Shown here: piece after piece, positions 20,297 through 32,419 of the stretch | Numbering within the stretch: the stretch's first letter is position 1 | Layout: each line of letters begins with the position of its first letter | Assembly: GCF_018294505.1 (NCBI RefSeq) | Contig: NC_057807.1 | Location: 183,747,420-183,811,419 of the forward strand | DNA from: Triticum aestivum | Taxonomy: Eukaryota > Streptophyta > Magnoliopsida > Poales > Poaceae | Length of the DNA stretch: 64,000 nucleotides | Direction: 5' to 3' | Translations under genes and position numbers: made by a program | Notes under the pieces: model-generated | What the model was told of the DNA's origin: nothing | The model's database searches: none | The model's input: the letters and a program-made list of their open reading frames with translations, nothing else

Positions 20297-23200
20297 TGTC
20301 ACACCCTGATTTTCATGGCACAACACTTAAGGTGGTAAATCATGATAAAATGTGGTTTCACAAAAACTTTTAAGTGTTTTTGTCCTTGCTTGATTTGATT
20401 TTTGTGTGTTGGTTGCAAGTGCTCTAAAAATCCAATAAATCCTCCAACTCCTATACTTCATCTCGTTGCTCCAAACTCCTGAACCAATGATCATGCCATG
20501 TGTATAGTACATTATAGAATTTTCTCACAAAAATAATTTGGCCAAAAAGTATTTTCTAAATTTAGTTTTCCAAAAACCCCTGAATTTAGGCTTGCACTTC
20601 AAGTACTTGATTTGGGGTATGAAAAATCTTTCAAAGAGTATGTTTGACTCCTATTTGGTATAGGACTACCAAAAACCACAAAAATATAATTTTGAAAATT
20701 ATTTTTCCTATTTTATTTAAAGGCTTTTTCTTTAGGCCAGAAATGGTCTTTAATAGGTAAAATTATTTTAATGCTTTAAACATATTTGGGAAAAACCTAG
20801 GGAAACTCAGTGGACACATATTGTCCATATATAAGAGTTTCAACACATGGTCATGTTCAAAATATTGGTCAAATCCCTCAAAAACCCTTTCTAGATATTT
20901 CAAGCTTTTGAAATATTTACAAAGGAAATAATCTCTAAAAATTCCAAGAAAATTCTAGCATGTCACAAATGACATATTTGATGATCTTGCCAAGTATCAT
21001 GTCATGGAGAATAGTATAACCCCATGAAATCCCCTCAAAACCATTTCTGTCCATTTTGAAATTTGAACAACTCTACATTGCCAAGTGTCTCCTTTTGATC
21101 CCAATTTTTGTGGACATGTGCAAATCCTCAAATGATGATAGTACACCAATTGGTGCATCAAGGATAAAAGATTTGCATGACTAAATCTTGGAAAATCTAT
21201 TTTTGTTTATTTCTAGGGTTTACCAAAGTTACATTGGCAACTTTCTTCAAATAGACTCAAAATGGGTGAACAACCTCAATTCTATATGCCATTTGATCCT
21301 GTTAATTCCCATGGCAATTGGACTCCTTTTGCTTGGCCAAATCAACATCAAACACCTTCTGGCCGAAATTTTAAATGCATGTTTTGGCCATTTCCACTAA
21401 TCTCCATGAGCTAAACTTTCTCCCACTGCCTCATCTGGTCCTCCTCTAACACCTGCATGCTTTGCTGCCCAAGGAGTAATGATTAAGGGGGGCAGAGACC
21501 AATTTTTCTTCCCCGGACAGCAGTTTCCCTCTCTCTCTCTCTCTCAACCCCACCTCTCCTACAATGGCTCCCCAGGGCATCCAATGCCCTTGCAACATTA
21601 TTTACTCCCACCTGCAGCCACTAGACACAAGTGGGTGCGCGGGTGCGCGCGGAAAAGTTGTGGATGCCGGCCAAAGTCGCGCTCTGGAGCGCCTGGCAAG
21701 GCACCCGACCGTTGACGCCGCGTTCCCCGACCACCTCGAGCCTCCCCCGCGCGCTAGTCGATGCCCCTCGATGTCCACTCCACGCCAGAAGGCCACCCAC
21801 TTGGTCCCGCGCCCTCCTCTCTCTCCTGCAGCTCACGCCAGAGCGCCGCCCCGCTCAGCCAATGCTTGCGCCGCTCCTGTGGCCCGCCCACAGCTCGTCC
21901 CACTCCTCCTCTCTCTCCCTGGCTCCCTAGACCACTCCCACGAACACCCCCGAGCCCTGCATTCCCTATCTAACGGCCACCCGAGCCGATCCCGCGGGCG
22001 CCCGTAGGCCGCACCTACGGTGGCCTCGGCCAGTCCATATAAGGCGACCCCGAGCCTCTCTATCGCTTCCTGTCACTCTCCGCACCAACCAATCCACACC
22101 TTGCACCCCCAGTTCGTCTCCAGGAGCACCGCCGCTTCGGCTCGCCGGAGTTCGCGAGGTACAGGCCCTTCCCGCACCTCCTCTGCCCGGATCTGAAACC
22201 GCCTCCTCCCACTGACCATTTCCCCTTTCTCCCCCGCCTCCTTTGCAGCCGTAGTCGACCGGAACGACCACCGCCCGACGCTCCTCCTCCGCGCTTCCTC
22301 GTCGCCGGCGAACCAGGCAACTCCGGCGACGTCCACCACCACCACCCGAACGGTGACTCCATGCTGAGTCCAACCATGCCGTCAGCTCGACCCGCCGTGC
22401 CCTACATCGCCACCGGTGAACATGCCGGCCCTCTAGTCACGAGGTCAGAGATGACAGGCGGGCCCCGCCTGTCATCCTCGCCTCTCTCTCACCTCCTCTC
22501 TCTCTCACTGGCAGCTAGGCCCCGCCCGTCAGGTTTAGAAAAACCTGGCGCGCGCGCGCTGGCTCGCCTGGGCCTCTCTCCCCTCTGGGCCTGCTGCACT
22601 AAGGCCGTTCTGGCCCAGTCGCACAGTGTCCCTTTTCTTTTTCTTTTTTGATCAATCTTTCAAATATTCCACAGGATAAAATAATTATCCAAATGCAATA
22701 ATTTCAACTCCTAAAATCTTAAAATAATCCCACCGATTCATTGGTGTAACTTTCATACACATCCATTACACTTTTCTGTACTATTCAAATTTCAATTCAA
22801 ATTTGAACAACAAAGTCTCTGTTTGAAAATCCATCCATCCTATTCTGTAACTCCAAATCAAAAGCTAAGAATTTTCCCCTTCTTAGCTTTCACCTAGTCT
22901 TTTACAAAAATAAGTTGACATTTTTCTAAGCAGTTTGACTTTTCTGTTTTTATTATTGTCTTATTTTTCCGTTGTTTTCTTGCGATGATTAGATCTCGTA
23001 TTTGACGAAGTTGCTGAAGAAGAAGATGGAGAAGGATTTGGAGACCTTTAAGACCAAGCCAATCAAGGCAAGAAGCCCTTTGACAATGACACCCCACTTG
23101 TTCATCGGTACCCTTTTTCCGATCGCATGATGACAAAATATGATGATGGTAAACTGGTTGTGAACCACCACATGATGCATACCCCTACTCATGACTTTAC

Positions 23201-24517
23201 CTTGTTCATGAATGCAATGTCAAAAGACTAGTTGATGCATAATGATGCATGGGTACCATGAACTCTCCATGGTTACATTCTTTCGAAAAACCCATCGGGT
23301 GCCCCTAATGCCCCTGGGAGATGATAATGAACTAGGTCACTACTTGGTGGAGAGGTAGTGTACCGAGGCTTGATGAAAGTGTTGTTTACAGAGACAGATT
23401 AGATCTAAGATTTGTTGACTGTCCCAGCCCTACATGCGCAACCACTCTACCCTTATATGGGAAAGGTCATTATTGATTACCTAGTTCGTGCTAACATGGA
23501 TGCCCGCATTAGTAGTGACGGGAGTGATTTGTGGTCACTCTCGGGACGGGGTCATTCCAGTACGGCGGCCATGACTATTTTTACAGGGCACCGGACACAC
23601 CGTTGGTACCCCGTGCTTGTGATATGTGATGAATATGGGAGCATGGCTCCACAAAAAGAATTTGTTTTGTGACAATGTTGGGCACGGGGGCTACTACCAA
23701 TCGAGTGGACTCCTTGTTAGTCACGGGTAGGGAAAGGTAGTGATCGGGTGCTTACCCCGGGTACTTGAGGTACCGTGGGATCGTGGATGACACGAAAGCT
23801 TCCCGGATCATGTGGGTAAAGTGTGCAACCTCTGCAGAGTGTCAAACTATTCGAATAGCCGTGTCCACGGTCAAGGACGGTTGGGTGGCGCTGCTTAGAC
23901 TATGTCCATATGTTTCTGAAAAATAACACGGTTTGGTGATATTGTTGATGTGATTCATGAGGAAGTCACGATGAGCTTGAGCATGAGTTGTTCATATCTC
24001 TTTCTTGAGGTTGATGTTTGTAACCTCCCGATACTTGCTGTAGACGCATTCATGTCCTTGGTAAATGTTGATCATACTTGCATGAGAAAAACTAGCTTTC
24101 CGCAAAAATGCCAATTAAGCAGTAGAGCTTTGCATAATTCTTTTGTTATCACTCTTGGGTTGCTTGCGAGTACATTCAAAGTACTCATTGGCTTGCCACT
24201 GGTTATTTTATTGGCCAGGCATGAAAGATTAGGATATAATGAAGAGTACCTTGGTGACGAACATGCGAGCTAGGACGCTTCCCAGTTAGAATGCCTGTAG
24301 GGCTGAGGCAGATGGCGTGGGTCCAAGTTATTGATGAAGATTTCTGCTGCAATGTTATACTCAAGACTTGACCACAATGGCCATAATTTATGAAAGACGA
24401 TATGTATGGATGTAAGAGTCTTGTTATTTAGCTTCTGTGTGTTCAGAGAGCATTGATCTCTGGGATCACAGTACACGTGCATTCGGTGATCACGACTTAT
24501 GAGTCGGGGTCCCCACA
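20297..24517 (+). repeat. 3' LTR of the Tekay-like element
   Basis: Starts TGTCACACCC and ends GGTCCCCACA, collinear with 12840-17070. It retains the canonical TG start. It differs from the 5' copy by scattered substitutions, a ~15-bp insertion near 20590-20615 and lack of the CTCGAG-rich ~27 bp. A TATA box equivalent lies at 22036-22043. Confidence 0.9.
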
Positions 24518-27104
24518 CCGCTCGACCCCGGTTGGAGGACCAACGACTAGAAACTTGCCCAGCATGGCATCCATGGAGACCTTCATGGCGGCAACAACAA
24601 TGTCCTGGGAGTCAGAGTCCATGGGATCAAGGAAGGAGGAGAAATCGAAGCCGGCGTCCTGGAGGTAGAGATCGCTGAAGACGCACATAAGGGCCGAGGA
24701 AGAAAGCGAGCGCACCTCACTTTCCACCAAAGAGCCAAACTGGTCGACAGCATCCTTGGGCACTGCCAGGACTTCAGGGAGCAGAGCAGTAGGGCTCTCC
24801 CTCGGGGTCATCGCCATCGCCTTCTTCAAGGGATCGTCCCCAAAGAGCGACCGCTGCGCCTTGTGGAACCTCACCTCGAGGGAGGCGAGGGTGTTGCGCT
24901 CCATGACAGCCACCTTCTTGGCCTCAGCAAGGGCCGCGTGGGCCGCCTCACCTCCTCCTTCATCCTTGTCAGGCGGTCACGCTCCGCAGCCTGCCCCAAG
25001 GCCTCCTTCTTCACCTGGTGTCTCGATCAGCGACGACAGCCTCCTGGGCCTTCAGCTTCTCCTCACGCTCCTGGAGCTAGCTGGCCTGGGCAGCCTGCTG
25101 ATCCTGAAGAGCCTTCAGTTCAGCCTCCACCACGCGACACCGATCCTCAGCTTCTGTGGCCTCCTCCTGCGCCAGGTCACGCTTAATGGCAACCACCCCG
25201 AGCACCTTATGGGCTTCCTCCATAGAGCCCCAGGCCGCGCGGATAGACGCTTCGGCCTGAAGCCAACCAGAAATCAGCCCCAATAGTCCCAAGGCCGAGC
25301 GCCGTCCGGGCCCCAAAGTTCACCCTGGAGGAGGTTCAGCGCCGCCCTTGCCTCCTCCAGGGCCCCAGAGGTGGCAGGAGCGCCATGGCCCGGTTGCACG
25401 CCTGCCAAGGGAGAAGACGTCCTTGACACCAAGACAGAAGAAGACTCATCATTAGGAAGGACCAGGGGCTCCGAAGGCTGGGCAACCTCAGCAACCACAG
25501 CGAGGATGGGTGCCGGCGGGGTCAGCACTGCGAAAGACGTTGGCACCTCCTAGGGACGAGCTTCCGTGCCCTGGGGAGATGGCATCACCACCGGAGCTGT
25601 AGGGGCCGCGACACTCTCCTTTGTTAGGGTCGCGGCGGCCACTCCAGCGCCTTTGACCACGGCGACTTCCGCGCCCTGCTTCTGCTTCTTCGACGACTGC
25701 TGCCTAATGACATACGAAGATGCTAAGCATCGCTTCAAGAATCAACAAACAAGGCCAATGAGAAGACTTACTGGTCCGCGAAGACATAGCTCCTCTTCAG
25801 GCCCAGCAGCGGGCGCCGAGACGGGGCAGCTGGAGCTGAACTCTTGGGAGCAGGAGAAATCGCGGTTGGCGCCACTCGGGACGTCGTCGGCGAGGAGGAA
25901 TGCTACCCGGAGGAATCAGCGCAGTCCTGCCCTTCGCGGTCGTCCGCTTGGGCTGCTTCGAGGAGGACACCCCGGATCTTGTGGTGACTCCAGAAGGGCG
26001 AGCCACCTCCACCACCGGAGGTGCATCATCATCATCATCGTCAGGAAAGTCGCGGAGGAGCTCCCTCTACCGCGGGGCAGAGGATTCCTCCACAACCTCG
26101 TCCTTAGTGGCCTCGGAGGATTGATCGCTGGAGGACAGGTCCACCAAGGAGGTAGGCGGCGGGGGAGGCCCCGCCCACACAAGCCCAACTCGTCGAAGAC
26201 CGGCATGGCAGGGACGACCTCCTCCCCGTCGACCCGATAGTACAACGCGAGCCAATCCTCCGGAGGATTGCTCGGGTCCTTCCCCGTCAAGTAAATGAAC
26301 ACCTTGCTCAGCTCCTCCTTGGGAAGGGTGTCCTGGCGCAGGGAATCTTGTCATCGGTGCCCCAAGCTTCCACAAGGGGCAGGAGCGATCTTGGAGCGGC
26401 GCCAAGCGCTGCGTGAAGAACTCGTTGATGAACATGGCCCCCGTCAGCTTCTCACTCTTCAGGTCCCCCTCCATCTTCTTCACCAATGGCTTCAAGGAAG
26501 GGTTGGTGATCTTTTCAGAGAGCCACCCCTTCCCGGAGGAGGGGAACTCGGTCGGCAGCTCCAGCGAGCCCTGGGAGCACTTGGTATCCATCAGAACCCA
26601 CCCCTTCATTGCGTCCTCCACCTTCTTCCCGGTGTGGGAGATCACGTTGCCGGCCCGGGCGGCAACGAAGCCAAAGCACCTAGCGGTATAGTCGCCATTC
26701 ATGCGGAGGAAGAAGAAGTGGCGAAGCATGGTGACGGAGGGCATCACCCCCACGAACGCCTGGCAGTAAAAGGCAAAAATGGATAGGAGGAGGATGGAGT
26801 TGGGATGAATGTGGAGCGCGTGGAGGCCATAATGGTGAAGGACGGCACAGAAGAAGCGGGAGAATGGGGGCACCAGTCCCGAGTACACGCTGTGCAGAAA
26901 GAAAGGGAAGAAGGTGTTGTTCGCGGGCTCCGGCGTAGCGGCGGTGACCTGGAGCGCCGTCCCCTTCCACTCGTTGTCTTCGCTTGCCGTCAGGAGGAGA
27001 ACGGTCTGGAGCTTCTCCTCGGCCACAAAGGGCAAAAGCAGCACCGGCTCATACCAGGTGGGGCCAGCAGCCGAGACTAAGGTCGTGGTCTTCCAAGCAG
27101 CCAT
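24518..27104 (-). pseudogene. Retand antisense ORF (Transposase_28-like)
   Basis: The minus-strand frame starts MAAWKTTTLVSAAGPTWYEP at 27104. Residues about 55-150 contain YSGLVPPFSRFFCAVLHHYG, LHALHIHPNSILLLSIFAFY, AFVGVMPSVTMLRHFFFLR, the core of Pfam PF04195 (putative gypsy type transposon). A D/E/S-rich linker, then an Ala/Glu-rich coiled-coil-like part (25077-25316, EEAHKVLGVVAIKRDLAQEE) and a C-terminal FSDLYLQDAGFDFSSFLDP region follow in changing frames, so several indels are present (near 26300, 25740, 25300, 25000). The role of these antisense proteins in Tat elements is unknown; nuclear or packaging roles are only guesses. The C-terminus continues at 12834-12775 across the Tekay-like insertion. 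Confidence 0.78.
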
Positions 27105-27396
27105 AGGGCGAAAGATTGGAGAGGAAAATCGGCAGATCTGGTGAGTTCTTTCGGAGCTGGGAGAAGGGGATCTGGAGCAAGGTGAAGAAGAGGCAATGAG
27201 AGCCTGGCGGTAGATGGTGGCCCTTTTGTCAGATGGGAACAGTTACCGAGGCAGCATGGGGAAGCGGAGTCGCCCACGTCCCATCAATCACCACGTGTCA
27301 TCAAGGCCACGACGGTTAGGGCCCGCGGTGCTCCGCACTTGCTCTTTAGCTTCGCCTGGACGCCAAGCCCAAGCGCGCCTTGGGCCCAGTGGCTAC

Positions 27397-28288
27397 TATC
27401 AGTGTTCTGGATATGGGGGTATCCAGCCCTGCCTGCCTACAGCCCACCACATGGCTCCATCGACGGGCTGGTACGGCCCAGCTTCAGCATCAACAGCACA
27501 AGACCCTCGCGAGGGGCCAAGCCTCGAGAGGCGGACGACGCCAAGACCCTCGAGGGGATCGGCCTCTTCAGGCTGGCTCCCAAGGGGCGGAGAGATCTAT
27601 GCAAGGTTTACCTCACGAGGCTCAGCTGGCGTGAGCCATGACGACCAAGGCCAGGTGGGAGCCAGGCCGGCACTGCGTAGGTTTACTCTTCGGTGCAAAG
27701 GAGGCAGGCCGCAGGCGCGGAGTCCCGCGGAATCAGCCAAAGGTTTCCATTCTAGTGCAACAAGACCAAGACTGCCAGGACGAAGGTAATCGCCGAGCCC
27801 ACTGCAGCGTCACAACCAGAGGCTTTTCGCAGGCGAAGACTACTTTTGTCAAGATAAGTTGTACTACTTGTCCCCTTTCAAATCCGGCCATTGTGGGATC
27901 CCTTCCCACCAACATTTGGAAGAGGACCAAGGCCACTATAAATAGGACTTAGCCACCACCATAGAGTGGCATCTGATCGGATCTGATCTGATCTGGTAGA
28001 CATTTCCTCAGCTCTATCGTGCTCAAGAACACCTCACCTCCTGAGGCCAGTTCATCCACTGTACTAGTTCATCCTTGGCCCTCCGAGGCAATCCACCAAA
28101 AAGCTGGAGTAGGGTATTACACCGCAAGGTGGCCCGAACTAGGATAAACTGCCATGTCTCTTTGTCTCTTCGAGCTCGTCGCGCTAGGCTTAGCAGGATC
28201 GCGAGTAGGAATGCTGGGTAGGTTGAGATCTCCGCACGCACCTCAAAGTTCGAACCTCTCAAGGGTTTGCGGAACCCGTAATCCGACA
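27397..28288 (+). repeat. 3' LTR of the Retand-like element
   Basis: The left edge is placed at TATCAGTGTTCTGG (27397; an alternative edge is TGTTCTGG at 27403) after GGCTAC, by analogy with GGGGGCTACTGTC junctions of this group. The right edge ...GTAATCCGACA is fixed by agreement with the 5' LTR. It contains a GCCACTATAAATAGGAC TATA-type promoter at 27930-27946. The next bases ACTAC would be the target duplication, but the left copy is lost with the 5' end. Confidence 0.8.
27934..27945 (+). promoter_or_regulatory. Putative TATA box of the Retand-like LTR
   Basis: CTATAAATAGG in the LTR, about 340 bp before the LTR end, is a consensus plant TATA element. The equivalent part of the 5' LTR is missing. 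Confidence 0.65.
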
Positions 28289-29028
28289 ACTACGCGTCAT
28301 ATAGGACACTCACTCACGCGCGATACTTCCATCTGTGGGCCCGCAAGGTTGTCCTCCATCACTTTGGCCCAGCAAGGTTGTTTCTTTTGGGTTTGGGTTG
28401 CAGTAGGAGTATATAGTACACGTCAAAGAGGGGAGGAGGGGGGCTGGGGCAGCACATATATACGCTACAAAAAAAAGACACATCCGTGACATTTTGGGCC
28501 GAACGAATTTTTTTCCTGCCATGCTTATGACACTTCTATGATGATAATTATGAAAAAACCCGGTATCATCATAGATGTGGTGGGCTCCAACTTCTATGAC
28601 AAAAAATCATGACTGAAAATGGGCTTTTCAACCTGGGCGGGCCAGAGATGCAGCTGCATGACATTCTTTGGGCCGTCCTTGACGGAAAAACCATGGTAGA
28701 AGCGAGGGCGAGGAAAATATCGGGGAGTTCCGGTTACGATGGGTGGTCGGGACCGAGCGATGCATAGAGGGAATGCACATTTCTCTCATACACGGACGCG
28801 TGTTGGTGCGAGGCGTTGGGCTCAAACTGAACCCAAGCGGGGCGTTCGCCTACTGAACCCGAGCGATTGCACTGGCTACGCGTTACTAAACCCGAGTGAT
28901 CGATCGATCCCTGGCTGCTAACTGGACCCGATCGAGCGATTCCTTCGCTACTGCTGTTAACTGAAGTCGATCGATCCTGCTGCCTCTTGATGAACCGTGA
29001 GTATTGTTGGGGGTTGGATGAACAATTC

Positions 29029-29385
29029 CCGGTGGGGGTTGGATGAACAGGACCCCGTGGTAGTAGATGCCATTGCCGCTGGATGAACATAACCCTGATC
29101 GAGCCGGTTGGGGGTGGATGAGTTGGACCCCCGTGGAGGGCTGGTTGAACAGTAGCTGGTGGAGGGCTGGACGAACAGTAGCCCGTGGAGGGCTGGTTGA
29201 ACAGTAGCCGGTGGAGGCTGGATGAACAGGAGCCCATGGATGAATAGTAGTTGGTGGAGGTAGGAGGGAGACGCCGTGGATGAACAGTTGCAGGTGGAGG
29301 CTGGAGGAGGCCAATGGTGGATGAACAGTAGCCCGTGGAGGCTGGAGGGAGGCAGTAGACGATGGATGAACAGTAGCCCGTGGAG
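29029..29385. repeat. Short tandem array with GATGAACAGTAGCC units
   Basis: About ten degenerate units of 25-40 bp with a common GATGAACAGTAGCCCGTGGA core. Open frames on the minus strand (poly S/T/P with LLF and CSS motifs) are produced by the array and are not genes. Confidence 0.8.
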
Positions 29386-29387
29386 TC

Positions 29388-29660
29388 CCGTTTTGCGATA
29401 TGCCACACCCCTCCCGATGAACAGGACCCCTGTTTCGACCATAGGAGGTCGAAGAGAAGTTTATTTCCTCCGTTTCGCGGTATGCCACACCCCTCCCGAT
29501 CAACAGGACCCCGTTTAGACCATAGGAGGTCAAAGAGAAGTCTGTTTCGTCTGTTTTGCGGTACGCCAGACCCCTCCCGATGAACAGGATCCCGTTTCGA
29601 CCGTAGGTGGTCGAACAGAAGGCCGTTTCCTCTGTTCTGCGGTATGCCTGGCCTCGTTTC
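29388..29660. repeat. ~80-bp tandem repeat, four copies
   Basis: Units start TTTTGCGRTATGCCACACCC near 29390, 29472, 29552 and 29632, and contain CCGATGAACAGGA and CGACCATAGGAGGTCGAA. The last copy is partial. Adjacent to, and sharing the GATGAACAG motif with, the preceding array. Confidence 0.8.
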
Positions 29661-30009
29661 GGCTATTCCGTCCAAGCCGGTTGGCTCCCGATGAACAGGA
29701 CGCATTTCGTTGCTTCCCGATGAACATGATGCAGTTTCTCTATTCCGACCCAACCGGTTGGCTGCCGATGAACATGATGCCATTGCTGCCCTCCGCTGCC
29801 TCTCCATGTACACGAGCCCTTACCGTACATATGCATGAGTAGGCGTTCGAAACCCGCCCATATGTACGTATGTATGTGTACACAATATAGACAGGACTGC
29901 CTGAACAGCTATCGCTCCTTACTGGGCCACGGCTCATCGTGGCAGAAAGACCAATGGACTAGTATGTACGTACACGTTTGCGACCAGAATGACAACTCTA
30001 TGTAGCTTC

Positions 30010-32050
30010 GACCGTGTGGGTCTCGGATGTCAGGGAGGATAAGGAGGCACTTCCTTGCATGCGAAGATGTAGCTGGTGGATCCGAGCTAATGGGGGAGGA
30101 TTCTTTTTTTTGCGCTTAATAAGGAGGCACTTCCTTGCGTGCGAAGATGTAGCTCGTGGGTCCATCTGTCAGCCTCACCACGTATAGTCCTCTTCCGATT
30201 GCTGTCATTTGTTGACCACGTTGACCATGTCGCGCGGACAACACCAGGTGGTGGATGACAGTGAGGCAGGGAATGACGCGGAGCCTGGGAACATGCGGAG
30301 GGTATTACGAGGGTTGACTGGTTCGGCTGTGGTGTGAGGCTGTCGTCGCTGCAAAATAACAGGGGGTGTGGGTGAGTAGAGGGATGGCCTGGCTAGCGGT
30401 GGGAGTAGTAGGGGCGGTGAGGCCTCCGCGGCAGCATGGCCGACCACGGGAGGCTGGAGCACCCGGTGGTTTGGATGACTGGAGCAAGAAAATCAGAGGT
30501 TGAAGAAGCAGGACGACCGTTGGATGTTAACAATCCAACGGTCACTGGTGATAGAATCATTTGTTGACTAAGTTGACAAAGTCCTCCGTACGCGTTAACT
30601 TAGTAGGGCCACAAGTCAGCCTCCAAATCTGGTGGGCCCCAGCTGTCATGGGCAGCACTCGTTATTTTTCGCTTAATAAGGAGGCACTTCCTTCCATGCC
30701 AAGATATAGCTGGTGGGTCCCAGCTGTCATTGGGAGGATTCATTCTTTTTGGCATAATAAGGAGGTACTTGCAGGCGTGCAGCCATGGACCATGTGGGTC
30801 CCAATTGTCAGCCTCTCCATGTACATCCCTCTTCTGATGTTGTCGTTTGTTGACAACGTTGACCACGCCATGCCGAGAACACCAGTGTGATGGACGACAG
30901 CGAGACCTAGGAAGGGAATGACCTGGAGGTGACGAAGCCACAACAGTGGAGGGATGTGGATGATTATAGGGATGTCCTAGCCAGTGGTGGGAGTAGTAGG
31001 GGGCGATGAGGCCTACGTGGCAGCACACCGGCCACGGGTGGCGGGGGCAAGCTGTCCCGCCGGCGCTGGATTTGGCGGCTAGAGCAAGAAGATCAGAGAT
31101 TGAAGAAGCACGACGGCCGTTGGATTGACATCCAATGGTTACAACTGCTAGAATCGTTTCTTGACGTATATGATAAGTAAAAAAATATTGCATACGTGTC
31201 AACTTAGTACGCCCACATGTCAGAACATTCCCTATTTTTTTAATAATTTACAACTCATTGCAACTTCTTATGCAATTTATTGCAGTCCCTTTTTTGTTGG
31301 CCAGAGCCAAGGTTAAAATTTAAACAAAATTTCACATATTTTGGTGGGGTCCAAACTATTTTTAATACCGAAATGTCGAGCCAAATTTAAAGTACTTTGA
31401 AGATATATTTAAATTAGGTTAAAGCCCAGTGAAATTGGAATCTGAAAATGTGAAAAAAATCAGAAATTGTAAAGTAATTGCTAATTTGTCGTCTATTTTT
31501 TATATTTACAGCCCATTTCATATTACTTTCAAGATTTGCAGCCGTCTTGAAAGAGTTGCAGCCCATCAGGGCGTAGAAAAATAAGTAGGCCTGGATAGGG
31601 TATTCTTCATAAAAAATAAACTGGGCTAATTTTCACAAAGAAAAAATAGCTGGGCTGGTCATGTGGTGAACGTAAAATATAAGGCTGGGCTAGACGGGCC
31701 ACAACCCAGTTGAAACCCCACTCCGTCTCAACAATAACAAAAAAATACTGCTTGAGCAGCTACGTCCCAGGTGTCTCCCGATCTTGTGCTGTTCTCATGT
31801 CTATTGACTATATACGCTGACAATGTCGTGGGTCCTAGATGTCAGGAAACCACTAGGAGGAAGCATTTTCTTTTTCTATATGCTGACAATGGAGAATATA
31901 AAAATGAGGAACTTGCTTGCGTACGACCATGGACATGGTGGGTCCCTATGGTCATCCTCTCCACATACAATCCTCTCCTGATTCCTCTTGTTTGTTGACC
32001 ATGTTGACAACGCGAGAGGTCAGCGCCGTAGCGAGCGCGCAAAAGCGCAG
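30010..32050. repeat. Dispersed repeat modules of the relic transposon
   Basis: The motif AAGGAGGCACTTCCTTGC...GAAGATGTAGCT occurs near 30041, 30121, 30681 and (diverged) 30761. A TTGACCACGTTGACCA motif occurs near 30213, 30849 and 31996. An AT-rich stretch at 31230-31700 separates them. I see no coding domain. Confidence 0.6.
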
Positions 32051-32419
32051 AGGACGATGACAGGCCTTAGACACCGGCGTTAAAGATTTAGGAGACGATG
32101 GGGCGGTGATGCATGCGCTGAGGCGCAGCCAGCCGTGGGAGGCGGAAGCAGGCGGCCCCACCGGCGCTGGTTTGGTTTTGGCGGCTGGAAGAAGACGAGA
32201 CTGAAGAAACACGACAGACTATAAAAGCAGTAGGAGTACTTAACAACCTTAAGTCAAACCAGCAGGGGCACTTAACAACCATAGCTGAAAGCAAAACGAG
32301 TACTTATACAGGTTTAACCGTACAAAGCACGCCTCGAACAATGCTACTTCTCCTAGAGTTAACCAAGGGTGAGGCCACCAAGCCCAGGGGAAGGCCCAGG
32401 CACCACCCCGCGCATCCAC

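Larger units (their letters stand above)
12840..24517 (+). mobile_element. Tekay/Del-like LTR element with 4.2-kb LTRs
   Basis: The two direct repeats 12840-17070 and 20297-24517 bound a 3.2-kb interior. A tRNA-iMet-type primer site (TGGTATCAGAGC at 17075) follows the first, and a purine tract (AAGGGGGG at 20283) precedes the second. The LTR begins TGTCACACCC (in the 5' copy mutated to TATCACACCC) and ends GGTCCCCACA. Flanking 5-mers CCCCT (12835) and CCGCT (24518) agree at four of five positions. The GGGGACGAGATTCTTGTAAG context before the 3' LTR resembles Tekay/Del elements, so that lineage is inferred. It interrupts the Retand antisense ORF. Confidence 0.9.
7584..28288 (+). mobile_element. 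Retand/Tat-lineage Gypsy retrotransposon, split and decayed
   Basis: Both LTR remnants share the same sequence (7584-7838 and 28034-28288). Order: partial 5' LTR, primer-binding-type site at 7839, gag from about 7911, zinc-finger-like segment, protease, RT remnant, a long spacer with tandem repeats, a long antisense ORF, then the 3' LTR. An antisense ORF of the PF04195 (Transposase_28, putative gypsy type transposon) kind between pol and the 3' LTR is a hallmark of Tat/Retand elements; the lineage is inferred from this. The element is split by CACTA 1 in its 5' LTR and by a Tekay-like element at 12840-24517. Most of pol (RT palm, RNase H, IN) is deleted. Confidence 0.8.
28463..32210 (+). mobile_element. 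Relic DNA transposon region, left end visible only
   Basis: CGCTACAAAAAAAAGACACA at 28463 resembles a degraded CACTACAAAAAAA terminus of a CACTA-type element. The following CCGTGACATTTTGGGCC and GACACTTCTATGATG text belongs to a repeat style common in Triticeae. Inside are tandem arrays (29029-29385 and 29388-29660) and dispersed modules with AAGGAGGCACTTCCTTGC and TTGACCACGTTGACCA (30010-32050). I see no matching right terminus and no transposase. It may be one truncated element or two overlapping ones; boundaries are uncertain. Confidence 0.45.

Noticed and set aside
28734..29813. 359-codon minus-strand ORF
   Set aside because: Produced by tandem repeats whose period keeps the frame; amino acid text is repeat-derived (CSS, LLF, PPAT).
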